Source of the DNA: Sporosarcina sp. JAI121
Lineage (GTDB): Bacteria; Bacillota; Bacilli; Bacillales_A; Planococcaceae
DNA: 64,000 nucleotides
Assembly (NCBI RefSeq): GCF_013408665.1
Contig: NZ_JACCCL010000002.1
Location: 62,001 to 126,000, forward strand
Reading direction: 5' to 3'
The notes under the pieces were generated by a model. The model was not told the origin of the DNA, did not search any database, and saw only the letters and a program-made list of their open reading frames with translations. Below are positions 8,176 to 17,559 of this stretch, in pieces. The position numbers were made by a program, and so were the translations under genes. Each line of letters starts with the position of its first letter. The stretch's first letter is position 1.

Positions 8176-9549
8176 ATGAGTATAGAAAAGATGAGTTTAC
8201 GGACGACGATGAAGAAAGTAAACGGTGATTCGCTAACACCGATATTGATTTTCAGAAGAATGCAAGGTGAACGGAAATTTTTACTGGAAAGTTCTTCAAA
8301 GCACGAAGGGTCCGGGCGGTATTCCTTTATTGGAATGGATCCGCTGAAGTCTTATTACGGAAGAGACGGCAAACTGGAAGAGCATGTCTACGCAACGGGC
8401 AAGAAATATGTTCACGAGGGCAATTTGTTTGTCCTGTTGAAAAGATTGATGCCGCGGATTACGGATGATATCGGTTTTCCTTTCACAGGCGGTGCGGTTG
8501 GTTACGTCGCATACGGAGCCGGTTCTGAAAGTACCAGTCGTTCCGGAGATGACATGGGATTCCCGGATGTTAATTTCAATATTTATGAAACAATCGTCAT
8601 TTTCGACCATGTGTTGAATGAAGTGACACTTCTGCATACGGAAATAAGCCCGGAGCAAAGTGTGCCTGATTTGGATGTGTTGGCAGAAAGCATGTTGTCC
8701 GGCCCGGAAAAAAAGGATATGACCTTTGAAATATCCGATTATACATGTCCAGTGACACAGCAGCAGTTTGAGGAGTTGGTACGTAAAGCGAAAGGCTATA
8801 TCGAGCAAGGCGAGGCAGAGCAGATTGTACTATCGAGAAGATTAGTAGCGGACTTCAATGGTGATCCGTTTTCGTTATACCGGAAGTTGAGAAAACGGAA
8901 TCCATCGCCGTACATGTATTACATGGAATTCGCCGATCACATAGTCGTTGGCACCTCACCTGAAAGTTTAGTTCGTGTATCGGAAGGTAAAGTGATGACG
9001 AATCCGATTGCAGGGACGCGCCGACGCGGTGCTGATAAAGCAGAGGACGTAGCGCTCGAGAAGGAGTTACTCGCCGATCCGAAAGAAATTGCGGAACACG
9101 ATATGCTCGTTGAACTTGGACGGAAAGACATGGAAAAAGTATGTGTTCCGGATTCTGTCCACGTCACAAGTTACATGGAAGTTGTCCGCTATGAGCATGT
9201 CATGCATCTTGTATCGGAAGCGGAAGGGACATTATCGCCGGTGCTGCATGCATTGGACGCCCTTACTGCATGTCTTCCTGCAGGTACGGTAACGGGCACG
9301 CCGAAAAAGCGGGCGATGGAATTGATTGATGAATTGGAAAAGATGGATCGCGGTATTTACGGTGGGGCTATCGGTTATATCGGTTTTAACGGCAATATGG
9401 ATTTTGCGTTGACGATTCGCACGATGATTGTGAAAGACGGTAAAGCTTATGTCCAGGCGGGTGCAGGTATTGTTCAAGCGTCAGACCCGACAGCAGAATT
9501 CATGGAGACGGTCAATAAAGCCCGTTCTCTGCTGGAAGTCATTAACTGA
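8176..9549 (+). CDS. trpE: Anthranilate synthase component I
   Basis: Forms anthranilate from chorismate and ammonia with a glutamine amidotransferase partner; first step of tryptophan synthesis. 457 residues. The Trp feedback element reads FLLESSSKHEGSGRYSF (about 35-51). The chorismate-binding core has AEQIVLSRR, PYMYYMEF, SPESLVRV, PIAGTRRRG and PAGTVTGTPKKRA. Start ATG 8176 follows AAGGAGAG. No trpG is in this operon, so the amidotransferase subunit is presumably the shared PabA encoded elsewhere, as in B. subtilis. First gene after the T-box. Confidence 0.95.
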   Translation: MSIEKMSLRTTMKKVNGDSLTPILIFRRMQGERKFLLESSSKHEGSGRYSFIGMDPLKSYYGRDGKLEEHVYATGKKYVHEGNLFVLLKRLMPRITDDIGFPFTGGAVGYVAYGAGSESTSRSGDDMGFPDVNFNIYETIVIFDHVLNEVTLLHTEISPEQSVPDLDVLAESMLSGPEKKDMTFEISDYTCPVTQQQFEELVRKAKGYIEQGEAEQIVLSRRLVADFNGDPFSLYRKLRKRNPSPYMYYMEFADHIVVGTSPESLVRVSEGKVMTNPIAGTRRRGADKAEDVALEKELLADPKEIAEHDMLVELGRKDMEKVCVPDSVHVTSYMEVVRYEHVMHLVSEAEGTLSPVLHALDALTACLPAGTVTGTPKKRAMELIDELEKMDRGIYGGAIGYIGFNGNMDFALTIRTMIVKDGKAYVQAGAGIVQASDPTAEFMETVNKARSLLEVIN

Positions 9550-9601
9550 GCAATTGGTAATATGAAATAGATTAGAAGAGCAGAGCGGAGGAGAGAATGA
9601 G

Positions 9602-10633
9602 ATGAGGAATTATGTTAGAAAAGTAGAGTCGGGCCAACATTTGATGTACGAAGAGATGCAGGAAGCTTCAGCATTAATGTTCAATGAACGTACGGAATCG
9701 CAGGATGTAATTGACTTCCTAGTAGCATTATCACGAAAAGAGGAAACGGCGCACGAAGTGGCAGCTCTAGCGTCTGTTATGAAATCATTCGCTGTGCGGA
9801 TAAATGTTCCACGGGAAACATTTATGGATAACTGCGGAACAGGCGGAGATGGTTCAAACAGTTTCAACATCAGTACGGCATCGGCGTTTGTACTGGCGGG
9901 AGCCGGCGCTTCTATCGCAAAACACGGCAACCGGAAAGTTTCGAGTGCGGCTGGCAGCTCTGATGTATTGGAGGCATTAGGCATCCACACAGACTTCAGC
10001 GTGGAAGAGACCATCGAATTGCTGCAACAGGAAGGAATCACATTTTTGTATGCACCGAATGTTCATCCGCAAATGAAACGAATCGGTGCTATCCGGCAAC
10101 AAATCGGCAAACCGACCATTTTCAACCTCGTAGGTCCGCTGACAAATCCTGTACCGCTAAAAACGCAGTTTACAGGTATTAACCGACCGGACTTCACGAT
10201 GGAGTATGCCTCGGTATTACAAATGCTTGGCAGAGAACGGGCGATTGTCGTATCGGGTGCAGGTGGGATGGATGAGGCATCGCTTTCAGGACAAAACGCA
10301 TTTGTGCTACTCGATAAAGGCGATCTCATCCCGTTTTCGCTGACGGCAGATGACGTGGGGCTTACCTATGCACCGGCTTCGGCTATTCGCGGGGGTGACG
10401 CACGGGAAAATGCGGCGACAATCCGAGCGATTTTTAATGGACAACGCGGTCCGCATTTCGACACGGTCGTTTTCAATGCAGGCATCGGTCTTTTCGCAAA
10501 TGGGCAAGCCGGAACGGTTCAAGAAGGGGTTAAACGGGCGGCTGATAGTATTTTATCCGGCAGAGCGTTGCAAAAACTGGAAGCAGTCGTTGCATTCAGT
10601 GAGAAAGTAGGACAGAAGGCGGTGGCAAGATGA
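9602..10633 (+). CDS. trpD: Anthranilate phosphoribosyltransferase
   Basis: Joins anthranilate to PRPP, second step of the pathway. 343 residues. The PRPP-binding loop CGTGGDGSNSFNIST lies near residue 80, KHGNRKVSSAAGSSDVLEALG near 105, and the second metal site appears as GGMDEASL. Start ATG 9602 eight bases after GGAGGAG. The stop overlaps the trpC start by four bases (ATGA), showing translational coupling. Confidence 0.96.
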   Translation: MRNYVRKVESGQHLMYEEMQEASALMFNERTESQDVIDFLVALSRKEETAHEVAALASVMKSFAVRINVPRETFMDNCGTGGDGSNSFNISTASAFVLAGAGASIAKHGNRKVSSAAGSSDVLEALGIHTDFSVEETIELLQQEGITFLYAPNVHPQMKRIGAIRQQIGKPTIFNLVGPLTNPVPLKTQFTGINRPDFTMEYASVLQMLGRERAIVVSGAGGMDEASLSGQNAFVLLDKGDLIPFSLTADDVGLTYAPASAIRGGDARENAATIRAIFNGQRGPHFDTVVFNAGIGLFANGQAGTVQEGVKRAADSILSGRALQKLEAVVAFSEKVGQKAVAR

Positions 10634-11418
10634 CGATTTTAGACAAGATTTTACAAGAGAAACGGCGAGAAGTGTTGACGATGTTGGCGGAGCGGAACGT
10701 GTTGCAGGAAGCTCGTCCGCTGCGTCCTTCTCTATTCAATAAATTATATAAGGCGGAGCATTTGCACGTCATCGCGGAAATGAAGCGTGCATCTCCTTCA
10801 AAAGGACTCATCGCTGAAGGGGCGGATCCCGTTGCGCAGGCGATCTCTTATTATAACGCTGATGCGGCATGCATCTCCGTGCTGACGGATACCCCCTTTT
10901 TCAAAGGTTCATTCGAAGACTTGTCGGCGGTTGCGGATAATGTTCCGATCCCGTTGTTATGCAAGGATTTTATTGTTCATAGCGTACAGATTGATCGTGC
11001 AAAAAGTGCCGGAGCGTCCGTCGTTCTTCTGATTGTCGCGGCTCTCACTGAGGAGGAGTTCGTCAGCCTTTATGCATACGCAGAGGCTGCCGGACTGGAA
11101 GTGCTGGTGGAAGTACATGATGGGACGGAGCTGAAACGCGCCCTTGCAGTGGATGCAAAACTGATTGGTGTTAACAATCGGGATTTACGTACATTTACTG
11201 TGGATCTTAAGAAGACTTCGGAGATTGCAGCTCTTTTTCCGTTCGATGAAGAGCGTGTCCTCATTAGCGAAAGCGGTATCTGGGAATCGGAAGATGCGTT
11301 ATTCGTGGCAGACGCCGGAGCTAGCGCGGTCCTTGTAGGGGAATCGCTTATGAGAAGCGGTGAAGTTGTCGAAGCAATCCGTTCATTGCAAATACCTTTA
11401 CCGAGAGTGGTCCGATGA
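10630..11418 (+). CDS. trpC: Indole-3-glycerol phosphate synthase
   Basis: Closes the indole ring by decarboxylative cyclisation of CdRP. A 262-residue TIM barrel with the general catalytic residues in HVIAEMKRASPSKG, PLLCKDFIVHSVQIDRA, EVLVEVHDGTEL, IGVNNRDLRTF and ISESGI. Overlaps trpD and trpF by four bases each, so the three genes are coupled in translation. A separate protein here, not fused to trpF as in enterobacteria. Confidence 0.96.
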   Translation: MTILDKILQEKRREVLTMLAERNVLQEARPLRPSLFNKLYKAEHLHVIAEMKRASPSKGLIAEGADPVAQAISYYNADAACISVLTDTPFFKGSFEDLSAVADNVPIPLLCKDFIVHSVQIDRAKSAGASVVLLIVAALTEEEFVSLYAYAEAAGLEVLVEVHDGTELKRALAVDAKLIGVNNRDLRTFTVDLKKTSEIAALFPFDEERVLISESGIWESEDALFVADAGASAVLVGESLMRSGEVVEAIRSLQIPLPRVVR

Positions 11419-12029
11419 CGAAAGTGAAAATTTGCGGTTTGATGGAACGGGAGCATGTGAAGACGGCGGTTGATGCGGGAGCGGATGCAATTGGCTTTGT
11501 CTTCGCACCGAGCAGGCGGCAAGTGACGAAATTGGAGGCACAAAAGTTAGCAAAGGATATTCCTGACAGGGTAATGAAAATCGGTGTATTTGTAGATGCA
11601 TCACGTGAGGAAATTGAAAAGATTTATCGGGAAGTACCGCTGGATTATGTTCAATTTCATGGGGATGAAAGTTCGGATTTCATCAAAACAATCGGACTTC
11701 CTTCCATTAAAGTGTTATCAGTTCATAGTGCCGAAGACACAATGCAAGCAACACGTTATGAAGCGGACTATTTTTTGTTCGATGCACCTGGAACGGACTA
11801 TAAAGGCGGCAGCGGAATGACGTTCGATTGGCAACTGATGAAAGATGCTGGTGTACAATCGGACAAAGTCATTCTGGCGGGCGGACTAAACGTGGATAAT
11901 GTTGCACAAGCAATCCAGGCGGTGAAGCCATATATGGTGGACGTTTCGAGCGGAGTGGAAAGCATGGGAAGAAAAAACGGGGAATTGATTCGCGCATTCA
12001 TTGAGGCGGTCAAAGAGGAGGAGAGATAA
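11415..12029 (+). CDS. trpF: Phosphoribosylanthranilate isomerase
   Basis: Amadori rearrangement of PRA to CdRP, third step. 204-residue barrel with KICGLMEREHVKTAVDAGAD and IGFVFAPSRRQV at the N-terminus (catalytic Cys in KICG), DYVQFHGDE in the middle, an Asp in LFDAPGTDYKGGSGMTFDW, and the C-terminal phosphate grip LAGGLNVDNV and VDVSSGVES. Start ATG 11415 overlaps trpC; a GAGGAGGAGAG ribosome site for trpB lies in its last codons. Confidence 0.95.
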   Translation: MTKVKICGLMEREHVKTAVDAGADAIGFVFAPSRRQVTKLEAQKLAKDIPDRVMKIGVFVDASREEIEKIYREVPLDYVQFHGDESSDFIKTIGLPSIKVLSVHSAEDTMQATRYEADYFLFDAPGTDYKGGSGMTFDWQLMKDAGVQSDKVILAGGLNVDNVAQAIQAVKPYMVDVSSGVESMGRKNGELIRAFIEAVKEEER

Positions 12030-12032
12030 GCT

Positions 12033-13250
12033 ATGGTAAAAGAATTGGATGGTTCTCAAACTGCTCAAGCAGGGAGGTACGGAAGGTTCGGCGGACAATT
12101 CGTTCCTGAAACGTTAATGACGGCACTTATTGAATTGGAGGCTGCATACGATGAAGCAGTTGCAGATCCGGCTTTCGTGGATGAGGTGGGCTATTATTTA
12201 AAGGATTTCGTCGGACGCGAGACGCCTCTTTACTTCGCGGAAAGGCTTACGAAAGCGGCGGGCGGTGCAAAGATATACCTGAAACGGGAAGATTTAAACC
12301 ATACAGGTGCACATAAAATCAATAACACAATCGGCCAAGCCCTCCTTGCGAAGCGAATGGGCAAAAAGAAGATTGTTGCGGAAACCGGAGCGGGACAGCA
12401 CGGGGTGGCAACGGCAACGGTATGTGCTTTGTTTGATCTTGAATGCGTTATTTACATGGGGAAAGAAGATATTCGCAGGCAGGAGTTGAATGTGTTCCGT
12501 ATGGAATTACTCGGGGCCACAGTCGTTTCAGTCGATAAAGGCTCCGGTACACTGAAAGATGCTGTTAACGAGGCGCTGCGCTATTGGGTTGCAAATGTGG
12601 AAGACACACATTACATATTAGGATCAGCCCTTGGCCCGCATCCATTCCCGAAAATTGTCCGTGACTTCCAGCGTGTCATCGGCGTGGAAACAAGACGGCA
12701 AATTGTGGAGAAAGAAGGACGGCTACCCGATGCGGTTGTCGCATGTATCGGCGGCGGCAGCAATGCTATCGGCATGTTCCACCCGTTCGTGGACGATGAA
12801 GAAGTTGCACTGTACGGAGTTGAAGCGGCTGGAAGCGGTATTGAAACAGGACTCCATGCGGCTGCGATTGCGGACGGCAAAGAAGGGGTCCTGCATGGTG
12901 CATTTATGTATGTTTTGCAAGACGATGACGGATTCATCCAGGAGGCGCATTCCATTTCGGCGGGTCTGGATTATCCCGCCGTCGGTCCGGAGCATAGTTA
13001 TTTGCATGATATCGGACGCGTGACGTATACGTCAGTAACGGATGCGGGTGCATTGGAAGGCTTGCAGTTATTGGCGAAAGTTGAGGGGATCATTCCGGCG
13101 CTTGAAAGTGCACATGCGGTCCACTATGCGGTTGAGCTGGCACGAAGTATGGAGGAGGAAGAGATTCTTGTGATTTGTCTTTCCGGACGTGGCGATAAAG
13201 ATGTTCAAACAGTGCGGGATGCTTTAGGGGGTGGCTTGAATGACTACTAA
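12033..13250 (+). CDS. trpB: Tryptophan synthase beta chain
   Basis: Condenses indole with serine to tryptophan using PLP. 405 residues. The PLP lysine is in [14 protein letters not shown], the substrate loop is [14 protein letters not shown], and the phosphate loop is [29 protein letters not shown] near the N-terminus is typical of TrpB1, the alpha-dependent form. It overlaps trpA by 11 bases, as expected for two subunits of one complex. Confidence 0.97.
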   Translation: MVKELDGSQTAQAGRYGRFGGQFVPETLMTALIELEAAYDEAVADPAFVDEVGYYLKDFVGRETPLYFAERLTKAAGGAKIYLKREDLNHTGAHKINNTIGQALLAKRMGKKKIVAETGAGQHGVATATVCALFDLECVIYMGKEDIRRQELNVFRMELLGATVVSVDKGSGTLKDAVNEALRYWVANVEDTHYILGSALGPHPFPKIVRDFQRVIGVETRRQIVEKEGRLPDAVVACIGGGSNAIGMFHPFVDDEEVALYGVEAAGSGIETGLHAAAIADGKEGVLHGAFMYVLQDDDGFIQEAHSISAGLDYPAVGPEHSYLHDIGRVTYTSVTDAGALEGLQLLAKVEGIIPALESAHAVHYAVELARSMEEEEILVICLSGRGDKDVQTVRDALGGGLNDY

Positions 13251-14028
13251 AAACCTGACAAATGCTATCACTGATTGTGTAAAACGTGGAGACAGAGCAT
13301 TCATCCCATATATGATGGCGGGGGATGGCGGACTCGAAACGCTGAAGAAAAACATTCTATTTCTTCAAGAAGCAGGCGTGACCGCCATCGAACTTGGCAT
13401 TCCCTTTTCAGATCCGGTTGCGGACGGCCCTGTTATTCAAGAAGCAGGAGAGCGTGCACTTGCTAAAGGGGCAACGCTACGCACAGTTTTGGCAGAGCTT
13501 GCTTCCTTCAAGGATGAAGTCATCGTTCCGCTAGTCATCATGACTTATTTGAATCCAGTTTTACGCTATGGCATCGATCGATTTGCGACGGATTGCCACA
13601 ACAGTGGGATTAGTGGTCTCATCGTACCTGATATGCCACATGAGGAAAGCGATTTGTTGCGACATGCACTTGCGGAGTCAGACATTGCACTTATTCCGCT
13701 CGTATCGTTAACGAGCCCACCTGAGCGGGTTGAGAAAATAACTGCGGCGGCGGAAGGTTTCGTCTACGCCGTGACGGTGAACGGTATAACAGGGGTTCGG
13801 GATGGATTTGGTGATAATCTTGCGGGTCATTTGAAACAGTTGAAAGCGGTGAGCCCGGTGCCAGTATTAGCCGGTTTCGGTATTTCAACGCCTGAACAGG
13901 TGCTGTCGATTGGCGCGCTTGCCGATGGCGTCATTGTGGGGAGTGCCATTGTTGATGCCTTACACCGCAATGATTTGACAAAGGTTCATGCACTTGTGAC
14001 AGCGTCGAAAAAAGAAATTTATAGCTGA
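13240..14028 (+). CDS. trpA: Tryptophan synthase alpha chain
   Basis: Splits indole-3-glycerol phosphate and channels indole to TrpB. 262 residues. The catalytic Glu is in [19 protein letters not shown], together with the catalytic Asp of loop 2. [13 protein letters not shown] and [12 protein letters not shown] are also family blocks. Last gene of the operon; followed by a strong hairpin. Confidence 0.96.
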   Translation: MTTKNLTNAITDCVKRGDRAFIPYMMAGDGGLETLKKNILFLQEAGVTAIELGIPFSDPVADGPVIQEAGERALAKGATLRTVLAELASFKDEVIVPLVIMTYLNPVLRYGIDRFATDCHNSGISGLIVPDMPHEESDLLRHALAESDIALIPLVSLTSPPERVEKITAAAEGFVYAVTVNGITGVRDGFGDNLAGHLKQLKAVSPVPVLAGFGISTPEQVLSIGALADGVIVGSAIVDALHRNDLTKVHALVTASKKEIYS

Positions 14029-14078
14029 AAAAACGCCCCTCCTTCCGCGGAACATTGCGCTTGGAGGGGCGTTTCTTA
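14029..14078. terminator. Bidirectional terminator of trpA and the converging AAC(3) gene
   Basis: AAACGCCCCTCC (14031-14042) pairs with GGAGGGGCGTTT (14063-14074). The minus-strand read-out has six T; the plus side has GTTTCTT. Confidence 0.85.
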
Positions 14079-14095
14079 TGCAGTTCGGCTACTAT

Positions 14096-14158
14096 GCCGT
14101 ATAGTTGACATTATCTGTCGTATAGTTCGCGTAATTGGTCGTATAGTTGACTGTTCCC
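14096..14158. repeat. Tandem 21-bp repeat array, three clear units (array B)
   Basis: Units start at 14096, 14117 and 14138, again exactly 21 bp apart, with core GYCGTATAGTT; a degenerate fourth unit (GCAGTTCGGC) may sit at 14075. The core aligns with the CCGTATAAGT part of array C units (57435, 57456). It lies directly downstream of the AAC(3) gene stop, between converging genes. Confidence 0.75.
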
Positions 14159-14162
14159 ACAC

Positions 14163-14993
14163 TTACTCAGAAACCACTTCCGACTTTCTGCGTTCCGTCA
14201 TCCACCCAGTCCCGAAATCGACAAGCGGTTTCATGGGAATGACTTTACATGAAGCTTGCCCTAACTTGCCACTCAGGGCAACGCCGGGATTCATCTCCTC
14301 GAAGGCTATACCCAATTCGGGGAAAACGTCCGAATCGACATCGGCCATTTCAAAAGTTGCCCAAATTCGTTCGCCATTTTGAATGATAGCTGCGCCTTGC
14401 GGGGAAGCTGTTAGTCCAGGGGCTAAATACTCGGACAAATGCAATGCGGTACACGAATCATAACCGACACCAATCAAAATGATTTTCACATTTGCATCCA
14501 GCATCTTTCCAAGCGGAGAACCGGTTCCGAACGAATCATCGAGCGGATGTTCCTTCATCCAGTCGGCCGCATTTCCTCCCCAAGCCATAAATGAATGAGC
14601 AGGGTGAGAACTTCGGATTGTTTCAGGATGTCGGTGGAAACAGTCTGCAATTTTACCCATTCCGCGTAGATGGCTCAGATGCGGATCATATGCAGGAATG
14701 GATTGACGGATCGGTTCGTGCCAAGCTTCCGGTACAGGCGGCAACATCCAGTAGGAAGGCTCCGAATTATCGGCGGACTGCGCGGACATGACGATTGTAC
14801 CGCTCGGCGCCACTGTTTCCATCAATGCTTCGACGACCGCCTGGGCACCACCCGCAATCCAGCCCATCGATTTGAGAGATGAATGAACGATGATGTGGTC
14901 ACCCATTTTGATGCCAAGTGTGTTAAGTTGTTCTATTACCGATTCTTTTGATTGAAAAGATGGAGTTTGTTGGATAGTTTCAAACTCGGTCAT
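14163..14993 (-). CDS. Aminoglycoside N(3)-acetyltransferase family protein (YokD-like)
   Basis: Members transfer acetyl from acetyl-CoA to the 3-amino group of 2-deoxystreptamine aminoglycosides, though many chromosomal Bacillales homologues have no proven drug substrate. 276 residues. The family's start region is GDHIIVHSSLKSMGWIAGG (about 30-48), followed by GTIVMSAQSADNSEP, then RSSHPAHSFMAWG with the conserved His, and ILIGVGYDSCTALHLSEY with the conserved Asp/His. Start ATG 14993 with GAGTG upstream. A stand-alone chromosomal gene with no mobile-element features beside it. Predicted function is by family only. Confidence 0.85.
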   Translation of the reverse strand: MTEFETIQQTPSFQSKESVIEQLNTLGIKMGDHIIVHSSLKSMGWIAGGAQAVVEALMETVAPSGTIVMSAQSADNSEPSYWMLPPVPEAWHEPIRQSIPAYDPHLSHLRGMGKIADCFHRHPETIRSSHPAHSFMAWGGNAADWMKEHPLDDSFGTGSPLGKMLDANVKIILIGVGYDSCTALHLSEYLAPGLTASPQGAAIIQNGERIWATFEMADVDSDVFPELGIAFEEMNPGVALSGKLGQASCKVIPMKPLVDFGTGWMTERRKSEVVSE

Positions 14994-15112
14994 TTTAGAT
15001 CACTCGATTCTATAGTCATTTTCAAAAAGCATAGCAATTCGATGATGAATTGCCAAGTCCCATGAAACTTTTCCTTGGGACAAGCGTACATATATAAAAG
15101 GAGATGTGGTCA

Positions 15113-16087
15113 ATGGATGCGAATGTGATTAGGCAGGAAGTCGAAACGACATATGAAAAAGTGAAGTCGTTGGCAGGTTGGACGGTGGATAAAAACGTCG
15201 TGCTAACAATTACATCGTATTATGTCACATCTGAACGGGAATTCGACGCGGTAAGTCTGAGTCGGGTGATGGATGCCATTAAGAGTAGAGCGGGCTGGCT
15301 TTCACCCTTACGGGGCAATCTTCTTCCGATGATGGCTGCATTTTTGGACCAGCCGGGAGCAGATATTGAAAAAGAAGTGAATCGTTTATTTGCGAAACAG
15401 CAAGTGCTGAAAGGTCTTGGTTTTCGGAATACAATCCATTCTTATTTAGCTGCACTTCTCGTGACGAACGATCCCGAGCTCTATGAAGTGGAGGCTCGTC
15501 AAGCGAAAAGGCTTTATGATGCGATAAAAAAACAGCATTTCTTCCTGACATCCGATGACGACTATGCGTATGCGGTTTTATTAGGGAAGAGGGGGGAGAA
15601 TCCAATCGAACATGCCAAATCCATGCGCATGTATTACGATGCACTGCGAACGGAGGGATTCCGTTCGGGAAATGAACTGCAATGGCTATCGCAGGTGCTG
15701 ACGTACATAGAAATAAAACATGATCCGAATTTAATTACCAGAGCTGCGGAGATACTATCCCATTTCAAGCGGACCACGAAAATACGCCCTGTCCATTACC
15801 CGATGATCGGATTCTTGACTGTATTCGGGATAGATGATGCTGAACTGAAAAAAATTGTCGAGTTGACGCATACGCTGGAGGAATCCAAACTATTCAAGTG
15901 GAACAGGGAAATGGCATTGTCCATAGCGATTGGATATATTATGCATGAACTGACAGAAAGTGCGGAAGCGGCAAGCGTGAGTCTTGCAACGTCCATTGAA
16001 TTGATCATTCAGGCCCAACAAGCGGTGATGGCTGCTACGATTGCGGCGATGGTTGCATCTTCGACAGCAAATTCATCGAATAGTTGA
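15113..16087 (+). CDS. DUF4003 family protein
   Basis: 324 residues, cytoplasmic, mainly helical. I recognise the DUF4003 pattern: KSLAGWTVDKNVVLTITSYY at the start, GWLSPLRGNLLPMMAAFLD, GLGFRNTIHSYLAALLVTND and a final Ala-rich helix (AQQAVMAATIAAMVASSTAN). The family has no assigned function. Start ATG 15113 nine bases after AAGGAG; ATG 15104 is within reach of no site. No operon partner. Confidence 0.75.
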   Translation: MDANVIRQEVETTYEKVKSLAGWTVDKNVVLTITSYYVTSEREFDAVSLSRVMDAIKSRAGWLSPLRGNLLPMMAAFLDQPGADIEKEVNRLFAKQQVLKGLGFRNTIHSYLAALLVTNDPELYEVEARQAKRLYDAIKKQHFFLTSDDDYAYAVLLGKRGENPIEHAKSMRMYYDALRTEGFRSGNELQWLSQVLTYIEIKHDPNLITRAAEILSHFKRTTKIRPVHYPMIGFLTVFGIDDAELKKIVELTHTLEESKLFKWNREMALSIAIGYIMHELTESAEAASVSLATSIELIIQAQQAVMAATIAAMVASSTANSSNS

Positions 16088-16437
16088 ATTAGAAATTGCA
16101 CGTATCAGTGTATTTAAAATTAATGTCGAAACAGATCTTCCGCTTGAAAAAGTTGTCTGCGCGTAAGAGTTCATTTCTGTCGTTATAATTGTTCCATGCA
16201 GGTTGCTCGGTGAAACAATCGTAATGGTCAACGACGCACAATATATTATAACTACTAAAAGATTCCATTCCATGGCGGAAAGGAATCTTTTTTTGCATTT
16301 TGATCCTAAAAAAGCTCATTTATTTTCAAAATTAAATAAAAAAAGTTTCGGATATAGAAATGCTTTTGCAGCAACGTTTGTAACCTGTTTGTCACAATTG
16401 AAACAATCCATATGTTTAGTATTCTGGAAAAATAGTA
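16088..16437. other. Gene-free interval ahead of the opp operon
   Basis: It holds the terminator at 16257-16293 and otherwise AT-rich sequence with no supported gene. The opp promoter begins at 16438. Confidence 0.6.
16257..16294 (+). terminator. Rho-independent terminator
   Basis: AAAAGATTCC pairs with GGAATCTTTT, followed by more T. It lies 170 bp after the DUF4003 gene. Confidence 0.8.
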
Positions 16438-16494
16438 TTGTCATGCAGAAAATTCTGTAGTATATTGGGGCAAGTAGAGCGATGTCAGAAAATT
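16438..16494 (+). promoter_or_regulatory. opp promoter with two CodY-like half sites
   Basis: TTGTCA (16438-16443) and TATATT (16461-16466) are 17 bp apart. CAGAAAATT, the right half of the CodY consensus AATTTTCWGAAAATT, occurs in the spacer (16446-16454) and again 40 bp on (16486-16494). CodY control is inferred. Confidence 0.6.
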
Positions 16495-16542
16495 TACTAT
16501 TCATATTTTATTAAGCTCACGTTATGTAAGGAGGAAGTTTTC

Positions 16543-17559
16543 TTGGGAAACCCAATATTGGAAATTGAAAATCTCCGAACCTCATTTCGCATAAAAGACA
16601 ACTACTATGCGGCAGTTGACGATGTATCATTGACGGTTAAAAAAAATGAACTGCTGGCCATCGTTGGGGAATCGGGATGCGGGAAAAGTGCACTTGCTTT
16701 TTCTATAATGGGTCTTCATAGTAAGGCGAATGTCGAAGGGAATATTTACTTCAAAGGTCGTGATATCGCTAATATTTCTCCAGCAAAGCTAAATGAACTG
16801 CGTGGAAAAGAAATGGGAATGATTTTTCAGGATTCACTTTCAGCATTGAATCCGTTAATGATTATCGGTGATCAAATTGATGAAATCATATATATCCATA
16901 ATAATAAGCTTGCGAAAAAGGATCGGAAGGAGAAAGTGATTGATTTGTTGGATAAGGTTGGTATCCTTCATCCGGCATTTACTTACAATCAATTCCCCCA
17001 TGAATTATCAGGCGGGATGAGGCAACGGGTCGTTATAGCGATGGCGATTGCCAATGAGCCGGAGTTATTAATTGCGGATGAGCCGACGACTGCTCTGGAT
17101 GTGACCATACAATCGCAAATACTCGATTTGTTAAAAAAACTCAAAGAGGATATTCATGCAGGAATCATATTGATTACACATGATCTCGGCGTCGTTGCCG
17201 AAATGGCGGACCGTGTCGCCGTCATGTATGCAGGTCAAATTGTTGAAATTGCAGATGTCTATACCTTATTTGAAAATCCTCTGCATCCCTATACAAGATC
17301 ATTGTTGAACTCTGTTCCGAATTCAAATGTAGTGCAATCCGAACTGCATGTAATTGAGGGGATTGTACCGTCGTTACAAAACTTGCCGCGAGAAGGTTGT
17401 CGGTTTAGCCCAAGAATTCCATGGGTGGATAGTTCGGCCCATGAGAAAAACCCGGAATTACATGAAGTGAATCCAGGTCATTTTGTACGTTGTACCTGTT
17501 ATCGAAACTTTTATTTCCCTGAAAAAAGCAAGGGGGATCAGCACCATGTCGTTTCTTGA
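16543..17559 (+). CDS. oppD: Oligopeptide ABC importer ATPase, OppD/DppD type
   Basis: One of two ATPases driving a peptide importer at the inner face of the membrane. 338 residues. Walker [10 protein letters not shown], signature [16 protein letters not shown], Walker [13 protein letters not shown] and the switch ITHDLGVVA are intact. The C-terminal oligopeptide extension ([20 protein letters not shown]) has only one of the cysteines of the usual iron-sulphur-like motif before FVRCTCYR. Start TTG 16543, eight bases after AAGGAGG. Overlaps the next gene by 14 bases. The operon is visibly more AT-rich than the dpp operon that follows. Confidence 0.88.
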   Translation: MGNPILEIENLRTSFRIKDNYYAAVDDVSLTVKKNELLAIVGESGCGKSALAFSIMGLHSKANVEGNIYFKGRDIANISPAKLNELRGKEMGMIFQDSLSALNPLMIIGDQIDEIIYIHNNKLAKKDRKEKVIDLLDKVGILHPAFTYNQFPHELSGGMRQRVVIAMAIANEPELLIADEPTTALDVTIQSQILDLLKKLKEDIHAGIILITHDLGVVAEMADRVAVMYAGQIVEIADVYTLFENPLHPYTRSLLNSVPNSNVVQSELHVIEGIVPSLQNLPREGCRFSPRIPWVDSSAHEKNPELHEVNPGHFVRCTCYRNFYFPEKSKGDQHHVVS

